64,000 nucleotides of DNA, from positions 765,384 to 829,383 of the forward strand of contig NW_008705572.1 of NCBI RefSeq assembly GCF_000186865.1, in the 5' to 3' direction. Both the position numbers and the translations under genes were made by a program. The DNA comes from Aureococcus anophagefferens (taxonomy: Eukaryota; Sar; Pelagophyceae; Pelagomonadales; Pelagomonadaceae). Positions 46,336-55,009 of the stretch are shown one piece after another (the first letter of the stretch is position 1; every line of letters begins with the position of its first letter). The notes beneath the pieces are model-generated. The model saw only the letters and a list, made by a program, of their open reading frames with translations. It did not search any database and was not told where the DNA came from.

Positions 46336-48906
46336 ATGGACGAGCTCGTGAAGCAGGCCGAGGCCGCCGGCGAGGCCGTCAAGGTGGCCAAGGGCGGCGA
46401 CTCCAAGGAGGCGATCAAGGCCGCCGTCGACGCGCTCGTGGCCATCAAGGAGAAGATCACGGCGCTGGACCCGAGCCACCCGCTGGCGCTCGTGGACAAG
46501 GCGGCGAAGAAGAAGGCGGAGAAGGAGAAGAAGAAGAAGGAAGCCGAGGCCGCGGCGGCCGCGAACGGCGGCGGCGACGCCGGCCCGAGCAAGAACGCGC
46601 AAAAGGCCGCGGCGAAGAAGGCGCTCAAGGACGCGAAGAAGAAGGCGCACAAGGAGGGCGCGGCGCCGCCGCCCGCGGCGGCGCCCGCCGCCGCGGCGCC
46701 CAAGGCCGCCGCGCCCAAGGCCGCCGCGCCCAAGGCCGCGCCGGCGCCCGGCGGCTCCGCCGCGGGCGTCGTCTACTTCGGCGCCGACGCGCCGCCCCTC
46801 GCGGCCATGGCGACCGTCGCCGCCGTCGGCGGGGGCGCGACCTTCGCCGTCGACGCGGCGCTCAAGAAGGCGCAGCCCTACACGACGGTCGGCGGCTGCC
46901 GCGTCTTCGGCGCCGTCGCGATCGCGCGGCACGTCGCGCGCGCGGCCGGCGCCGCGGCCTTCCTCGGCGGGGCGTCGCCCGCGGACGCGGCCCTCGTGGA
47001 CCAGTGGGTCGAGCTCTCGCTGTCGTACCCGGCGTTCGGCGACGGCCCGGGCCTGGTCGCGGCGCTCGCGGCGCGCCTCGCGGCGGGCACGTGGCTCGTG
47101 GGCACCGCGGCGACGCTCGCCGACGCCTGCTGCTGGGCGGCCGTGACGACGGCCGCCGCCGACGCCGCGGCGAAGAGCGCGGACGTCGCGCGGTGGCTCA
47201 AGCTCTGCGAGTCGCAGTTCGCCGCCGCGCGCGCGCTGCTCAAGGCCGCGCCGAAGGCGAGCGGCAAGGCCGCCGAGGCCTCCGCCGACGGCGGCTGCCC
47301 GCCGCTGGAGGGCGCCGTCGAGGGCAAGGTCGTCACGCGGTTCCCGCCGGAGCCGTCGGGCTACCTCCACATCGGCCACGCGAAGGCCGTGCTCCTCAAC
47401 GACTACTACGCGCGGCGCTACAAGGGCAAGCTGCTCGTGCGATTCGACGACACGAACCCGTCCAAGGAGAAGGACGAGTACGCGGCGAACATCCTCCGCG
47501 ACCTCCAGACGCTCGGCATCGACCCCGAGGACAAGGATAGCTACGTGTCGTTGAGCCACACGTCGGACCACTTCGACAAGATCGCGTCGCTCGCCGAGCA
47601 GCTCATCGACAAGGGCAAGGCCTTCATGGACGACACGCCCCAGCAGCAGATGCGCGACGAGCGCGAGGCGCGCTCCAACTCGAAGCACCGCGACGTCGAC
47701 GCGAAGACGAACCTGCAGCGCTTCAAGGACATGCGCGAGGGCAAGGCGCCCGAGTGGTGCCTCCGCGCGAAGATCGACATGTCCAGCGACAACGGCACGC
47801 TCCGCGACCCCGTCATGTTCCGCGCGAACGACTCGCCGCACCACCGCACGGGCACGAAATACCGGGCCTACCCGACCTACGACCTCGCCTGCCCCATCGT
47901 CGACTCCCTCGAGGGCGTCACGCACGCGTTACGCACGACGGAGTACAACGACCGCGACGCGCAGTACGCGTGGCTCCAGGAGGCGCTGGGCCTGCGCAAG
48001 GTCCGGATCCACGCGTTCTCGCGCATCAACTTCGTGCGCACGCTCATGTCGAAGCGCAAGCTCGCCTGGCTCGTGGACCAGAAGGCCGTCGAGGGCTGGG
48101 ACGACCCGCGCTTCCCGACGATCCAGGGCGTCGTCCGCCGCGGCGTCTCCGTCGCGTCGCTCCGCGACTTCATCGTCAGCCAGGGCGCGTCGCGGAACAT
48201 CATCAACCTCGAGTGGGACTCGTTCTGGGCGCTCAACAAGGCGGCCTACGAGGCGCCGTCGAAGCGGTTGATGGCCGTCGAGGCCGCGGGAAAAGCGACG
48301 CTGAAGATCACGAACTGCCCGCAGTACGACGTCGGCGACGTCCACGCGCTGGTCGTGCCCTGGCACCCCAAGGACGAGTCCATGGGCATGCGGCCCTGCC
48401 GCATCGGCAACACGATCTACCTCGAGGGCGACGACGCGAAGACGCTGGCCGCGGGCGAGGAGGTCGTGCTCATGCGCTGGGGTCTGGTGAAGATCACCAA
48501 GGCCAACGGGCTCGCCTTCGAGGGCGAGTACGTGCCCGACGGCGTCTACAAGAAGAAGAAGACGCTGTCCTGGCTCGCGGAGACGCCCGACGCCGCGGCG
48601 CTGACCTTGGTGGAGTACGACTACCTCATCGCGAAGCCGAAGCTCGACGAGGACGACGACCTCGCGACGCCGGGCGTGCTCACGCCCGTGTCCATGGTCG
48701 AGACGCCGGCCATCGGCGACCCGCTCTGCAAGTTCCTCATGCAGGGCGACGTCGTCCAGCTCGAGCGCCGCGGCTTCTTCAAGTGCGACGTCGCCCACAA
48801 CCCCTTCGCCAAGGAGCCCGCGCCCATCCGCCTCATCTACGTGCCCGACGGCAAGCCCCAGCACAAGGTGCCCTTCTCCCGCCTCCCCTCCGCGAAGAAG
48901 CCCTAG
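46336..48906 (+). CDS. Cytosolic glutamyl-tRNA synthetase with N-terminal WHEP and GST-like domains
   Basis: 856 residues, intronless. It charges tRNA-Glu. Residues ~1-50 look like a WHEP helix pair ([20 protein letters not shown]), then a Lys/Ala-rich linker ([16 protein letters not shown]). A GST-like domain (~140-310, [37 protein letters not shown]) follows. The class I catalytic core begins [20 protein letters not shown] (HIGH motif) with [47 protein letters not shown] (KMSKS equivalent), [20 protein letters not shown] and [17 protein letters not shown]. The archaeal/eukaryotic anticodon-binding beta-barrels complete it. [19 protein letters not shown] and the P-T-x-R-G-like [10 protein letters not shown] are GluRS rather than GlnRS features. 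No ProRS is fused on this side. Confidence 0.9.
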   Translation: MDELVKQAEAAGEAVKVAKGGDSKEAIKAAVDALVAIKEKITALDPSHPLALVDKAAKKKAEKEKKKKEAEAAAAANGGGDAGPSKNAQKAAAKKALKDAKKKAHKEGAAPPPAAAPAAAAPKAAAPKAAAPKAAPAPGGSAAGVVYFGADAPPLAAMATVAAVGGGATFAVDAALKKAQPYTTVGGCRVFGAVAIARHVARAAGAAAFLGGASPADAALVDQWVELSLSYPAFGDGPGLVAALAARLAAGTWLVGTAATLADACCWAAVTTAAADAAAKSADVARWLKLCESQFAAARALLKAAPKASGKAAEASADGGCPPLEGAVEGKVVTRFPPEPSGYLHIGHAKAVLLNDYYARRYKGKLLVRFDDTNPSKEKDEYAANILRDLQTLGIDPEDKDSYVSLSHTSDHFDKIASLAEQLIDKGKAFMDDTPQQQMRDEREARSNSKHRDVDAKTNLQRFKDMREGKAPEWCLRAKIDMSSDNGTLRDPVMFRANDSPHHRTGTKYRAYPTYDLACPIVDSLEGVTHALRTTEYNDRDAQYAWLQEALGLRKVRIHAFSRINFVRTLMSKRKLAWLVDQKAVEGWDDPRFPTIQGVVRRGVSVASLRDFIVSQGASRNIINLEWDSFWALNKAAYEAPSKRLMAVEAAGKATLKITNCPQYDVGDVHALVVPWHPKDESMGMRPCRIGNTIYLEGDDAKTLAAGEEVVLMRWGLVKITKANGLAFEGEYVPDGVYKKKKTLSWLAETPDAAALTLVEYDYLIAKPKLDEDDDLATPGVLTPVSMVETPAIGDPLCKFLMQGDVVQLERRGFFKCDVAHNPFAKEPAPIRLIYVPDGKPQHKVPFSRLPSAKKP

Positions 48907-48949
48907 GGGGCCTAGCATGTGCTCAACGGCGCTTCGACTTCGACCGGCG

Positions 48950-49310
48950 GCGCCGCGCGCACGCGGGCGGCATCGGCCTGTCGGTTCGCAACATCCGCGC
49001 GACGGACTCCTACATCCGCGGGTCGAACGGCACGTCGAACGGCATCGTGCCCATGGCACGTCGAACGGCATCGTGCCCATGCTCCGCGTTTACAACGACA
49101 CGGCGCGCTACGTGGACCCTGGAGGGCGGCGGCAGGCGCAAGGGCAGTTTCGCCATCTACCTCGAGCCCTGGCACGCCGACATCGAGACCTGGCTCGACC
49201 TGAAGAAGAATCACGGCAGCGAGCTCGAGCGCGCTCTTCTACGGCCTCTGGATCCCGGACCTCTTCATGAAGCGCGTCGAGGCCAACGGCTCCTGCAACA
49301 TCAAAATAAT
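48950..49310 (+). pseudogene. Ribonucleotide reductase large subunit (class I), frameshifted fragment
   Basis: A ~115-residue piece of the R1 catalytic chain: [66 protein letters not shown] and [20 protein letters not shown] are all readable, but in three frames. A perfect 26-bp tandem duplication (49029-49054 and 49055-49080) shifts the frame after VPM. Another shift follows at GGG before RRKG, and a small deletion lies between KKNHG and LFYGL. There is no start, no active-site Cys triad and no upstream or downstream R1 sequence. The fragment ends abruptly in an AT-rich stretch (CAAAATAATAAATTGG). It reads as a decayed, duplicated exon or a retro-inserted piece. Confidence 0.85.
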
Positions 49311-49406
49311 AAATTGGAAAAGATATAAAACCACAATAATTTTCAGACTCGCCAGATCGGACGTCCTTCCTGATGCTCTCCTAGGTGCAGCAGCGCCGCC
49401 ACGACA

Positions 49407-50496
49407 ATGATCTGCCGCGTCGCGCTGCTCGTCGCCGTCGCGGCCGCCGCCCCGTGCGATCTCCGCTTGGACTTTGACGGCGTGCGCCACGAGGCCGTCT
49501 TCGACGACGGCGCCTCCGACGACGAGCTGGCGGCCATCGTCCGCAACGTGCTGGACCGCGTCGCCGACCACTACGACGAGGGCGCGCTGCTAACGTTTTT
49601 CGGCAGCCTGGCGTCCGACTGCGACGACGCGGGCGCGCCGTTCAATGACTGCTTCCCGAACAAGCTGCGGAAGGCCTTCGCGGAACGGCGCGCGACGTGC
49701 CTCCGGATCGGCGCCGAGGAGCCGGCCTGCGCGGGCACGGTCCACCTCGGAAACGCGGCGCCGAAACACTGCAAGGTGCTCGTGACGGGTAACGGCCCAG
49801 CGTCGAGCGACGGGAGAAGAAACGAGAAGAAACGAGAAGAAACCCTTGGTAGGCACGGGCCGAGCCGCTTCGACATTCCTCATGCGCGTCTTCGCGCTCC
49901 TCGGCCTCGACACGGGCTTCGACGCGGGCGAGGCCGCGGACGAGTCCTTCGAGCAGCCCTTCAGCGCGGCGCGCATTTTAAAGTTGATGTGGTTCATCAT
50001 CCGCAAGGACCAGCGCGTCGGCGCGCAGGAGCACCAGGTGCAGCGTTGGAGCAGGCTCACGGCCGTACCTCCGCACCTCACCTCGTGGCCGGACCTCGCG
50101 TCGACGCTCAGCTTCGTGATCGTGCCGCTGCGCGACCTCGGCGCGGTGTCCAAGAGCCGCGCGCACCGCGGCGACGCGCCCGGCGGGCTCTACACGAAGT
50201 TCTACGCGGCCTACTTCCCCGACTCGTACGGCGACGAGGCCGCCGACGTCGCGCGCGAGCGCCAGGAGAAGATCGACGCGGACGACATGGTCCACCTGCA
50301 CACGTACCTGCTCGAGTACGAGATCCCCCACGTCTACCTGTCCTTCGACCGCCTCACCATCGACGAGGGCTACGCGTACCGCGCGCTCGCTCCGCTCCTC
50401 CGCGGCTACGACGTCTCGCGAGCCGACTTCCAACGCGCCTACGCCGCGGCCGCGGCGCTCTACCGGCGCGGCAACACGTTCGTCGAAGTAGCCTAG
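49407..50496 (+). CDS. Secreted/Golgi sulfotransferase-like protein, two exons
   Basis: Exons 49407-49788 and 49853-50496 (intron 64 bp, GT-AG, containing AACGAGAAGA repeats) give 341 residues. A signal peptide (MICRVALLVAVAAAAPCDLR) leads an N-terminal domain with paired Cys (SLASDCDDAGAPFNDCFPNK). After splicing, KVLVTGTGRAASTFLMRVFA forms a P-loop-like 5' PSB motif, LLGLDTGFDAGEAADE follows, and LASTLSFVIVPLRDLGAVSK fits the second PAPS site (R-D-L with a nearby Ser). The end is FDRLTIDEGYAYRALAPLLR. The P-loop reads intact only when the intron is removed. Substrate unknown. The region 50497-50589 is short and AT-rich. Confidence 0.75.
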
Positions 50497-50589
50497 CGGC
50501 GAAGGGGCGGCGATTTTGAGGCGCCGTGGTGTTACTACTTAGTAGATTGAGGCGGCGTTTAACATATCCCCGGTAGGCCGCCTCTTCTA

Positions 50590-50958
50590 CTAACGGAGCT
50601 CGGACCGGTCGTCGTCGTCGTCGTCGTCGTCCCGCGCGTTCCGGCGGCGGGCGGCGCGGGCCGCGTCGCCGGCCCGAGCGGCGGCCTCCTCGAGGACGGC
50701 CTGGCGCGCGACGTCGCCCGCGCCCAGGGTCGCGTCGTCGTCGTCGTCGTCGTCGCCGTTGGCCGCCCGCTTCTTGGCCTTGTAGGCCGCGCGCGCGGCG
50801 TCTTTGCGCCGCTCAAAGTCCGCGACAAAACCGCCGGCCCCGGCGTCGTAGGCCGGGTCCCAGTGGTGCACGTAGGCCCCGGCGAGGCGCGGGTCGCCGT
50901 CGACGAGGGGCCGGCCGCGGAACTCGGCGAGCCACGCGTCGTCGCCGGCCGCGGCCCG

Positions 50959-50989
<31 letters not shown>

Positions 50990-52089
50990 GGCCGCCCGTA
51001 GTCCAGGGGGATCTTCGCGCAGTGGGGCCCCAGCGCCGCGTTGGCGGCCTCCGGCGCGAGGCCCTTCCGCGCCCTGTTGTGGCGGTTCGGCCTGGCCTGG
51101 TAGGAGTACCACCAGTCGTGCAGGTACGGCGCCCGTTCCAATGCGCACCACGTCTCCGGCGGCGGGTCCAGCACCTGGCGCGGGATGTCGCGGGCGTCGC
51201 AGCAGGGCCGCAGGAACTCGCCGGGCTTCACGGGGCCGAGGCCGTCCTGGCGGCCGCCGATGGCCTCGGCCGCGTGGCCGCGGCCGCCGCGGCCGCACAT
51301 GACGTAGTGCGGGCACGACTCGACGCGCGGCATGCGGTGGCAGGCGTCGGGCACGGGCCGGCCCCACATGCCCAGGTTCGACTCGGCGGCGTCGCGGCCC
51401 ATGGCCTCCCAGAGGTCCATGTGGCTGCTGAACCACTGGGACGCGTTCTCGCCGCGGGGCCAGTACGCGGCCGGCGGGAGGCGGCAGGCGAAGAACGCGT
51501 AGTCCGGCCGGATGCGTATGACGAAGTCGTACTTCGCGCCCCGTTCGGCCTCGGCCTCCTCGATGTGGTCGAGGCACACGCGGTTCCTCGCGCGCAGGCT
51601 CCGCTGGAAGAGGTCCGCGCGCGCGGCGCCGTGCTTGGCCGTCGCCGCGGCGACGGCCGCGTCGTCGTCCAGCACCGTCACGCGCCGCGGCTTCAGCGGG
51701 CCCGTCCGCAGGCCCTCCAGCTCCGCGTCCGTCGCCGGCGGCCGCGCGGCGCGCCTCCGCTTGCCCCAGTCGGGGTCGAGGTCGTGCGGGCCCGTGAGGT
51801 TCCTCCAGCCGTCGCCCTCGCTCCCGTCGCGCCGCGCGCACTTGCGCCGGTCGAAGTAGCAGCCGTTGCGCGGGATGTGGTAGTCGATGTGCTTGAGCAT
51901 GTGCTCGCGCGCGACGACGGCGAAGACGTCGGCGTCTTCCAGGGGCTCCGTGACGGCGAGGCGCAGGTTCTCCTGCATCTCGGGGTAGGTGCCCGTGCGC
52001 AGCTGGCCCGTGAGGCACACGGCGAAGCGCGTTTCCGCGTGCGCGCGCCTTAGGATTGCCAGGCACGCGAGCGCGCGGCGCAAAGCCAT
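50590..52089 (-). CDS. Secretory protein resembling nucleotide-sugar glycosyltransferases, function unproven
   Basis: 499 residues with a signal peptide (MALRRALACLAILRRAHAE). The first domain, TRFAVCLTGQLRTGTYPEMQ with YDFVIRIRPDYAFFACRLPP about residues 190-210, matches a group of algal and plant proteins annotated as glycosyltransferase-like (FAVCLTGQ...R and KYD...RxRPD patterns, the latter standing where a DxD would be). Many Cys, as in a secreted fold (CARRDG, SCPHYVMCGRGG, PCCDARD). The C-terminal 150 residues are low-complexity with three Asp runs (up to 10) and Lys/Ala helices. The real enzyme activity is not shown by the sequence. It lies 45 bp downstream of CtpA on the same strand. 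Confidence 0.6.
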
Positions 52090-52134
52090 CGTCTCGTGAG
52101 AAATTCTACAGCACTTGCAGTGCAAGTTGAATTC

Positions 52135-53763
52135 TTAAGGCACCACGAGATACACGTACTGGCGCCGGTCGCACGTCTGCAGCGGCAGGCAGTCCGCGTC
52201 GCCGTCGAAGCCGAGGACCGGCGGCGGCGGCGGCGGTCGCGGCGGCGGCGCGCGGCCGCGGCCCCGGAACGGCGCCCCGTCGCCGCGGACGGCCGCGAGC
52301 GCCGCGGCGAGGGCGGCGTCGTCGTCGGCGCGGCGCGCCGCGGGCGCGTGCCTCGCGCGGACCGCGTCGGCCGCGTTGCGGAGGCACGCGGCGTCGCCCG
52401 CGGCTCGGGCGGACAGCGCCTCCGCGAGCGCCGCGCGCGCCGCCGCCGCCGCGGCGCCGCGGACCTCCGGCGGGTAGTCTCCGAGGCCCACGTCGACGTC
52501 GACGCCCCGCGCCAGAAACGCGCGCCAGGCCGGCCGGAGGTCGGCCGCGAGCGCGGCCTCGACCCGGTCGTCGGCGAGGCCGGGGTGCGACCGCGCAAAC
52601 TCCGACGCAAAGTCGAAGTAGGCGCCCTTGGCGACGAGGAGCGCGTCGAGGCCGCCGGACGATTTCTCCGCGACGACGTCCGGCGCGACGCCCGCGCCGT
52701 CGAGCGCGCGGCCCTGCACGGCGACGCGCGCGGTCGTGAGCCGGAGCGCGGCGCCCGGCGCGGACCGCAGGGGGAACAGCGACTGCGCCGTGCCCTTGCC
52801 GAAGGTCCGTTCGCCGACGACGGCGCCGCGGTTCGAGCTCTGGATCGCGGCGGCGAAGATCTCCGCCGCGGACCGCGTCTCGCCGTCGACGAGGACGGCG
52901 ACGCGCCGCGCGGCGGGGATCGTGGCGTCGGGCGTCCGCGTGACGACGAAGGGCGGCGCGTTCGTGAGCGTCGCGATGGGCGTCCCCGGCGGCAGGAAGA
53001 GGCTCGCGACGTCGACGGCCGCGTCCAAAAAACCGCCCGGGTTCGCGCGGACGTCGACGACGTAGGCGTCGGCGGTCGTCGCGACGCCCGCCACGGCGCG
53101 CGCCACGTCCCCGGCGACGCCGTCGCCGAAGGAGCTGATCTTGACGTAGACGACGCCGTCGTAGGCCGCCGCGGCCGCGAGCGGCGCCGGCGCGGGCGTC
53201 GCGCCGCGCACGTCGACGGCGAAGCGTTTCGCGCCGGGCCGCTCCACGGTCCAGGCCCGGGCCGACCGTAAGGTCTTCGCCGCCGCCGCCGCACTCGCGC
53301 CGTCGTCGACTTTGCGGCCGTCGACGGCGACGACGGCGTCGCCGACGCGGACGCCCGCGGCGAACGCCTTGGACGCCGGCTCGACGGCCGTCACGGTCAG
53401 CGCGCCGCGCACGGCCGAGTCCTTGACGAGGGCGACGCCGAGGGGCGCCGCCTCGCCGAGCGCGCGCGCGAGCTGCGAGGTCTCGAAGCGGACGACGCCG
53501 CCGTAGCCGTCGAGCGCGCGCGCGACCGCGTCCGCGGCGCGGAGCTCGTCGAAGCCGCCGACGTCGAGGCCGCGGCTGCTCAAGGCGTTGACGACCTCCT
53601 CGACGACGGGCAGCGGCCGCTCCGCACGTGCGAGGGTCGGCGCGACGAGGCACGCGCCGGCGAGGCAGCCGCCGAGCGCGCGGCGCAGCGGTGCCGTCCA
53701 CTCCAGCGGCGCGGTCCAAGCGACGGCTGATGCTGCGCAGGCGGCCAGCAGCAGCGCGCGCAT
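52135..53763 (-). CDS. ctpA: Thylakoid-lumen C-terminal processing peptidase (S41 family)
   Basis: 542 residues. Serine protease with a PDZ domain; plastid CtpA trims the D1 precursor of photosystem II. The leader is in three parts: signal peptide MRALLLAACAASAVA, then WTAPLEWTAPL (an ASAF-type site with Trp at +1), then a lumen signal RRALGGCLAGACLVAPTLARA. PDZ is at ~125-200 (GVRVGDAVVAVDGRKVDDGA). Catalytic blocks: AYVVDVRANPGGFLDAAVDV, VDGETRSAAEIFAAAIQSS (Ser nucleophile) and GAVVGERTFGKGTAQSLFPL (Lys base). The extra C-terminal ~150 residues (Ala/Arg-rich, Pro-rich, ending DRRQYVYLVVP) exceed the usual family length. It is intronless. Confidence 0.92.
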   Translation of the reverse strand: MRALLLAACAASAVAWTAPLEWTAPLRRALGGCLAGACLVAPTLARAERPLPVVEEVVNALSSRGLDVGGFDELRAADAVARALDGYGGVVRFETSQLARALGEAAPLGVALVKDSAVRGALTVTAVEPASKAFAAGVRVGDAVVAVDGRKVDDGASAAAAAKTLRSARAWTVERPGAKRFAVDVRGATPAPAPLAAAAAYDGVVYVKISSFGDGVAGDVARAVAGVATTADAYVVDVRANPGGFLDAAVDVASLFLPPGTPIATLTNAPPFVVTRTPDATIPAARRVAVLVDGETRSAAEIFAAAIQSSNRGAVVGERTFGKGTAQSLFPLRSAPGAALRLTTARVAVQGRALDGAGVAPDVVAEKSSGGLDALLVAKGAYFDFASEFARSHPGLADDRVEAALAADLRPAWRAFLARGVDVDVGLGDYPPEVRGAAAAAARAALAEALSARAAGDAACLRNAADAVRARHAPAARRADDDAALAAALAAVRGDGAPFRGRGRAPPPRPPPPPPVLGFDGDADCLPLQTCDRRQYVYLVVP

Positions 53764-53948
53764 TGCTAGCGATTTTTACGATGGCTGCTGCGTCGGTGGC
53801 TTGCGTCGACGATTGCTACTGCTCTAGAGCGTCAACGAGTGGCGCATTGCCATCGGTGCGCAAGCATGCGCAAGTCATCGACTTCAACTTGGCCTTCAAC
53901 TCACGCACTACGCGCCTGCAAACCTACCCGAAAGTAAGTCGCTGATGC

Positions 53949-54707
53949 TTAGCCAGCCTTCTTCTTCTTCGACGACGCGAGGACGCCGAAGAAGAGGTAG
54001 AGCAGCACGGCGTTGAAGGCCGCGTTCCCCGCGAGCGCGCCGAGGCCGCTGCACGTACTGGGCTCGCCGTGGACGCCCGACGCGAAGACGACGCAGAGCA
54101 AGAAGGAGGACACGAACTGGATGATCTGCACGCGCGTCACCCAGGCCTTCCACGACGTCTCGAGCTTGAGCGCCGCGCGCGCGTAGTAGACGTACATGAG
54201 CACGTGGACGGCGGTGTTCGCGATCAATCCGCCGAACGCGAGCGTCTGCCGGAACTCGAGGTACCCCCAGCTCATGAAGAGCACGCAGGCGTGGTGGAAG
54301 ACGTGCATGCCGAAGTGGCGCGGCACGCGGCCGTGCACCAAAACGGGCAGGAACGTGTCGAGGAGCTCGTAGTACTTGCTGAGGTAGTACGCGTAGGCCC
54401 AAAAGTAGAGCTTCGGCGCCGCGCGTCGGTTCTCGCAGAAGAACCAGCTCCAGGAGTCTTCGAGCGCCGACCGGGCGAAGGCCTCGCGCAGCGCGCCGGC
54501 GCACATGACGAGCGACGCGACGGCGAGGACCGCCGAGTGCGCCGCCAAGACGTAGCTCGCGGAAGTGTGCTTGGGCGGCGTCCGCTGGTCGCAGGCGCGC
54601 TTCGCGAGCAGCGCCAGCAGCACGTACCAGACGGCCACCAGCGTCACGGTCGGACCGTGGCTCAGCGGCGCGGAGCGCCAGTGGAACTCGTCATAGGACA
54701 CAGCCAT
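53949..54707 (-). CDS. ELO-family very-long-chain fatty acid elongase (condensing enzyme)
   Basis: 252 residues with about seven membrane helices. ER 3-ketoacyl-CoA synthase that extends long-chain, often polyunsaturated, acyl-CoA. Diagnostic motifs: YYLSKYYELLDTFLPVLVHG, HFGMHVFHHACVLFMSWGYL with the HxxHH box (HVFHH), NTAVHVLMYVYY and VQIIQFVSSF. The C-terminus SSKKKKAG fits a dilysine-type ER retrieval signal. LLDTFLPVL replaces the more common LxDTxFxxLRK, so its exact substrate class cannot be assigned. 53764-53948 to CtpA holds no gene. Confidence 0.93.
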   Translation of the reverse strand: MAVSYDEFHWRSAPLSHGPTVTLVAVWYVLLALLAKRACDQRTPPKHTSASYVLAAHSAVLAVASLVMCAGALREAFARSALEDSWSWFFCENRRAAPKLYFWAYAYYLSKYYELLDTFLPVLVHGRVPRHFGMHVFHHACVLFMSWGYLEFRQTLAFGGLIANTAVHVLMYVYYARAALKLETSWKAWVTRVQIIQFVSSFLLCVVFASGVHGEPSTCSGLGALAGNAAFNAVLLYLFFGVLASSKKKKAG

Positions 54708-55009
54708 CGGCGTTTATCTTGAAGGACACTGAAGGACTCGCTGAAAACATCAAAATCGCGGCTGGCTTGGCTGGGTCGCTCGGTCGGCGAGGGCTGGTGT
54801 AGGTCGCGGCTCGAGGCTGCCGCGTGTCGTCCGCGCCCCAGCGTCCGTCGGACCGGTTCAGACATAGAGAGGACGACGATTCGCGCGTCGAGCGCTCACA
54901 ACAAGACGCCGCGTCGCGCCGTACACGGGGCTCACTAGCACATCCGCGTCGCCCGCCGCGGCCGCGATCGTGGCGTCGTAGGCCGCGACTCGCACGAAAC
55001 ACAAGAAGC

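Noticed and set aside
48917..49330. An intact small gene reading [14 protein letters not shown]
   Set aside because: Family comparison shows it is ribonucleotide reductase broken by a 26-bp duplication and other frame shifts, so it is scored as a pseudogene fragment.
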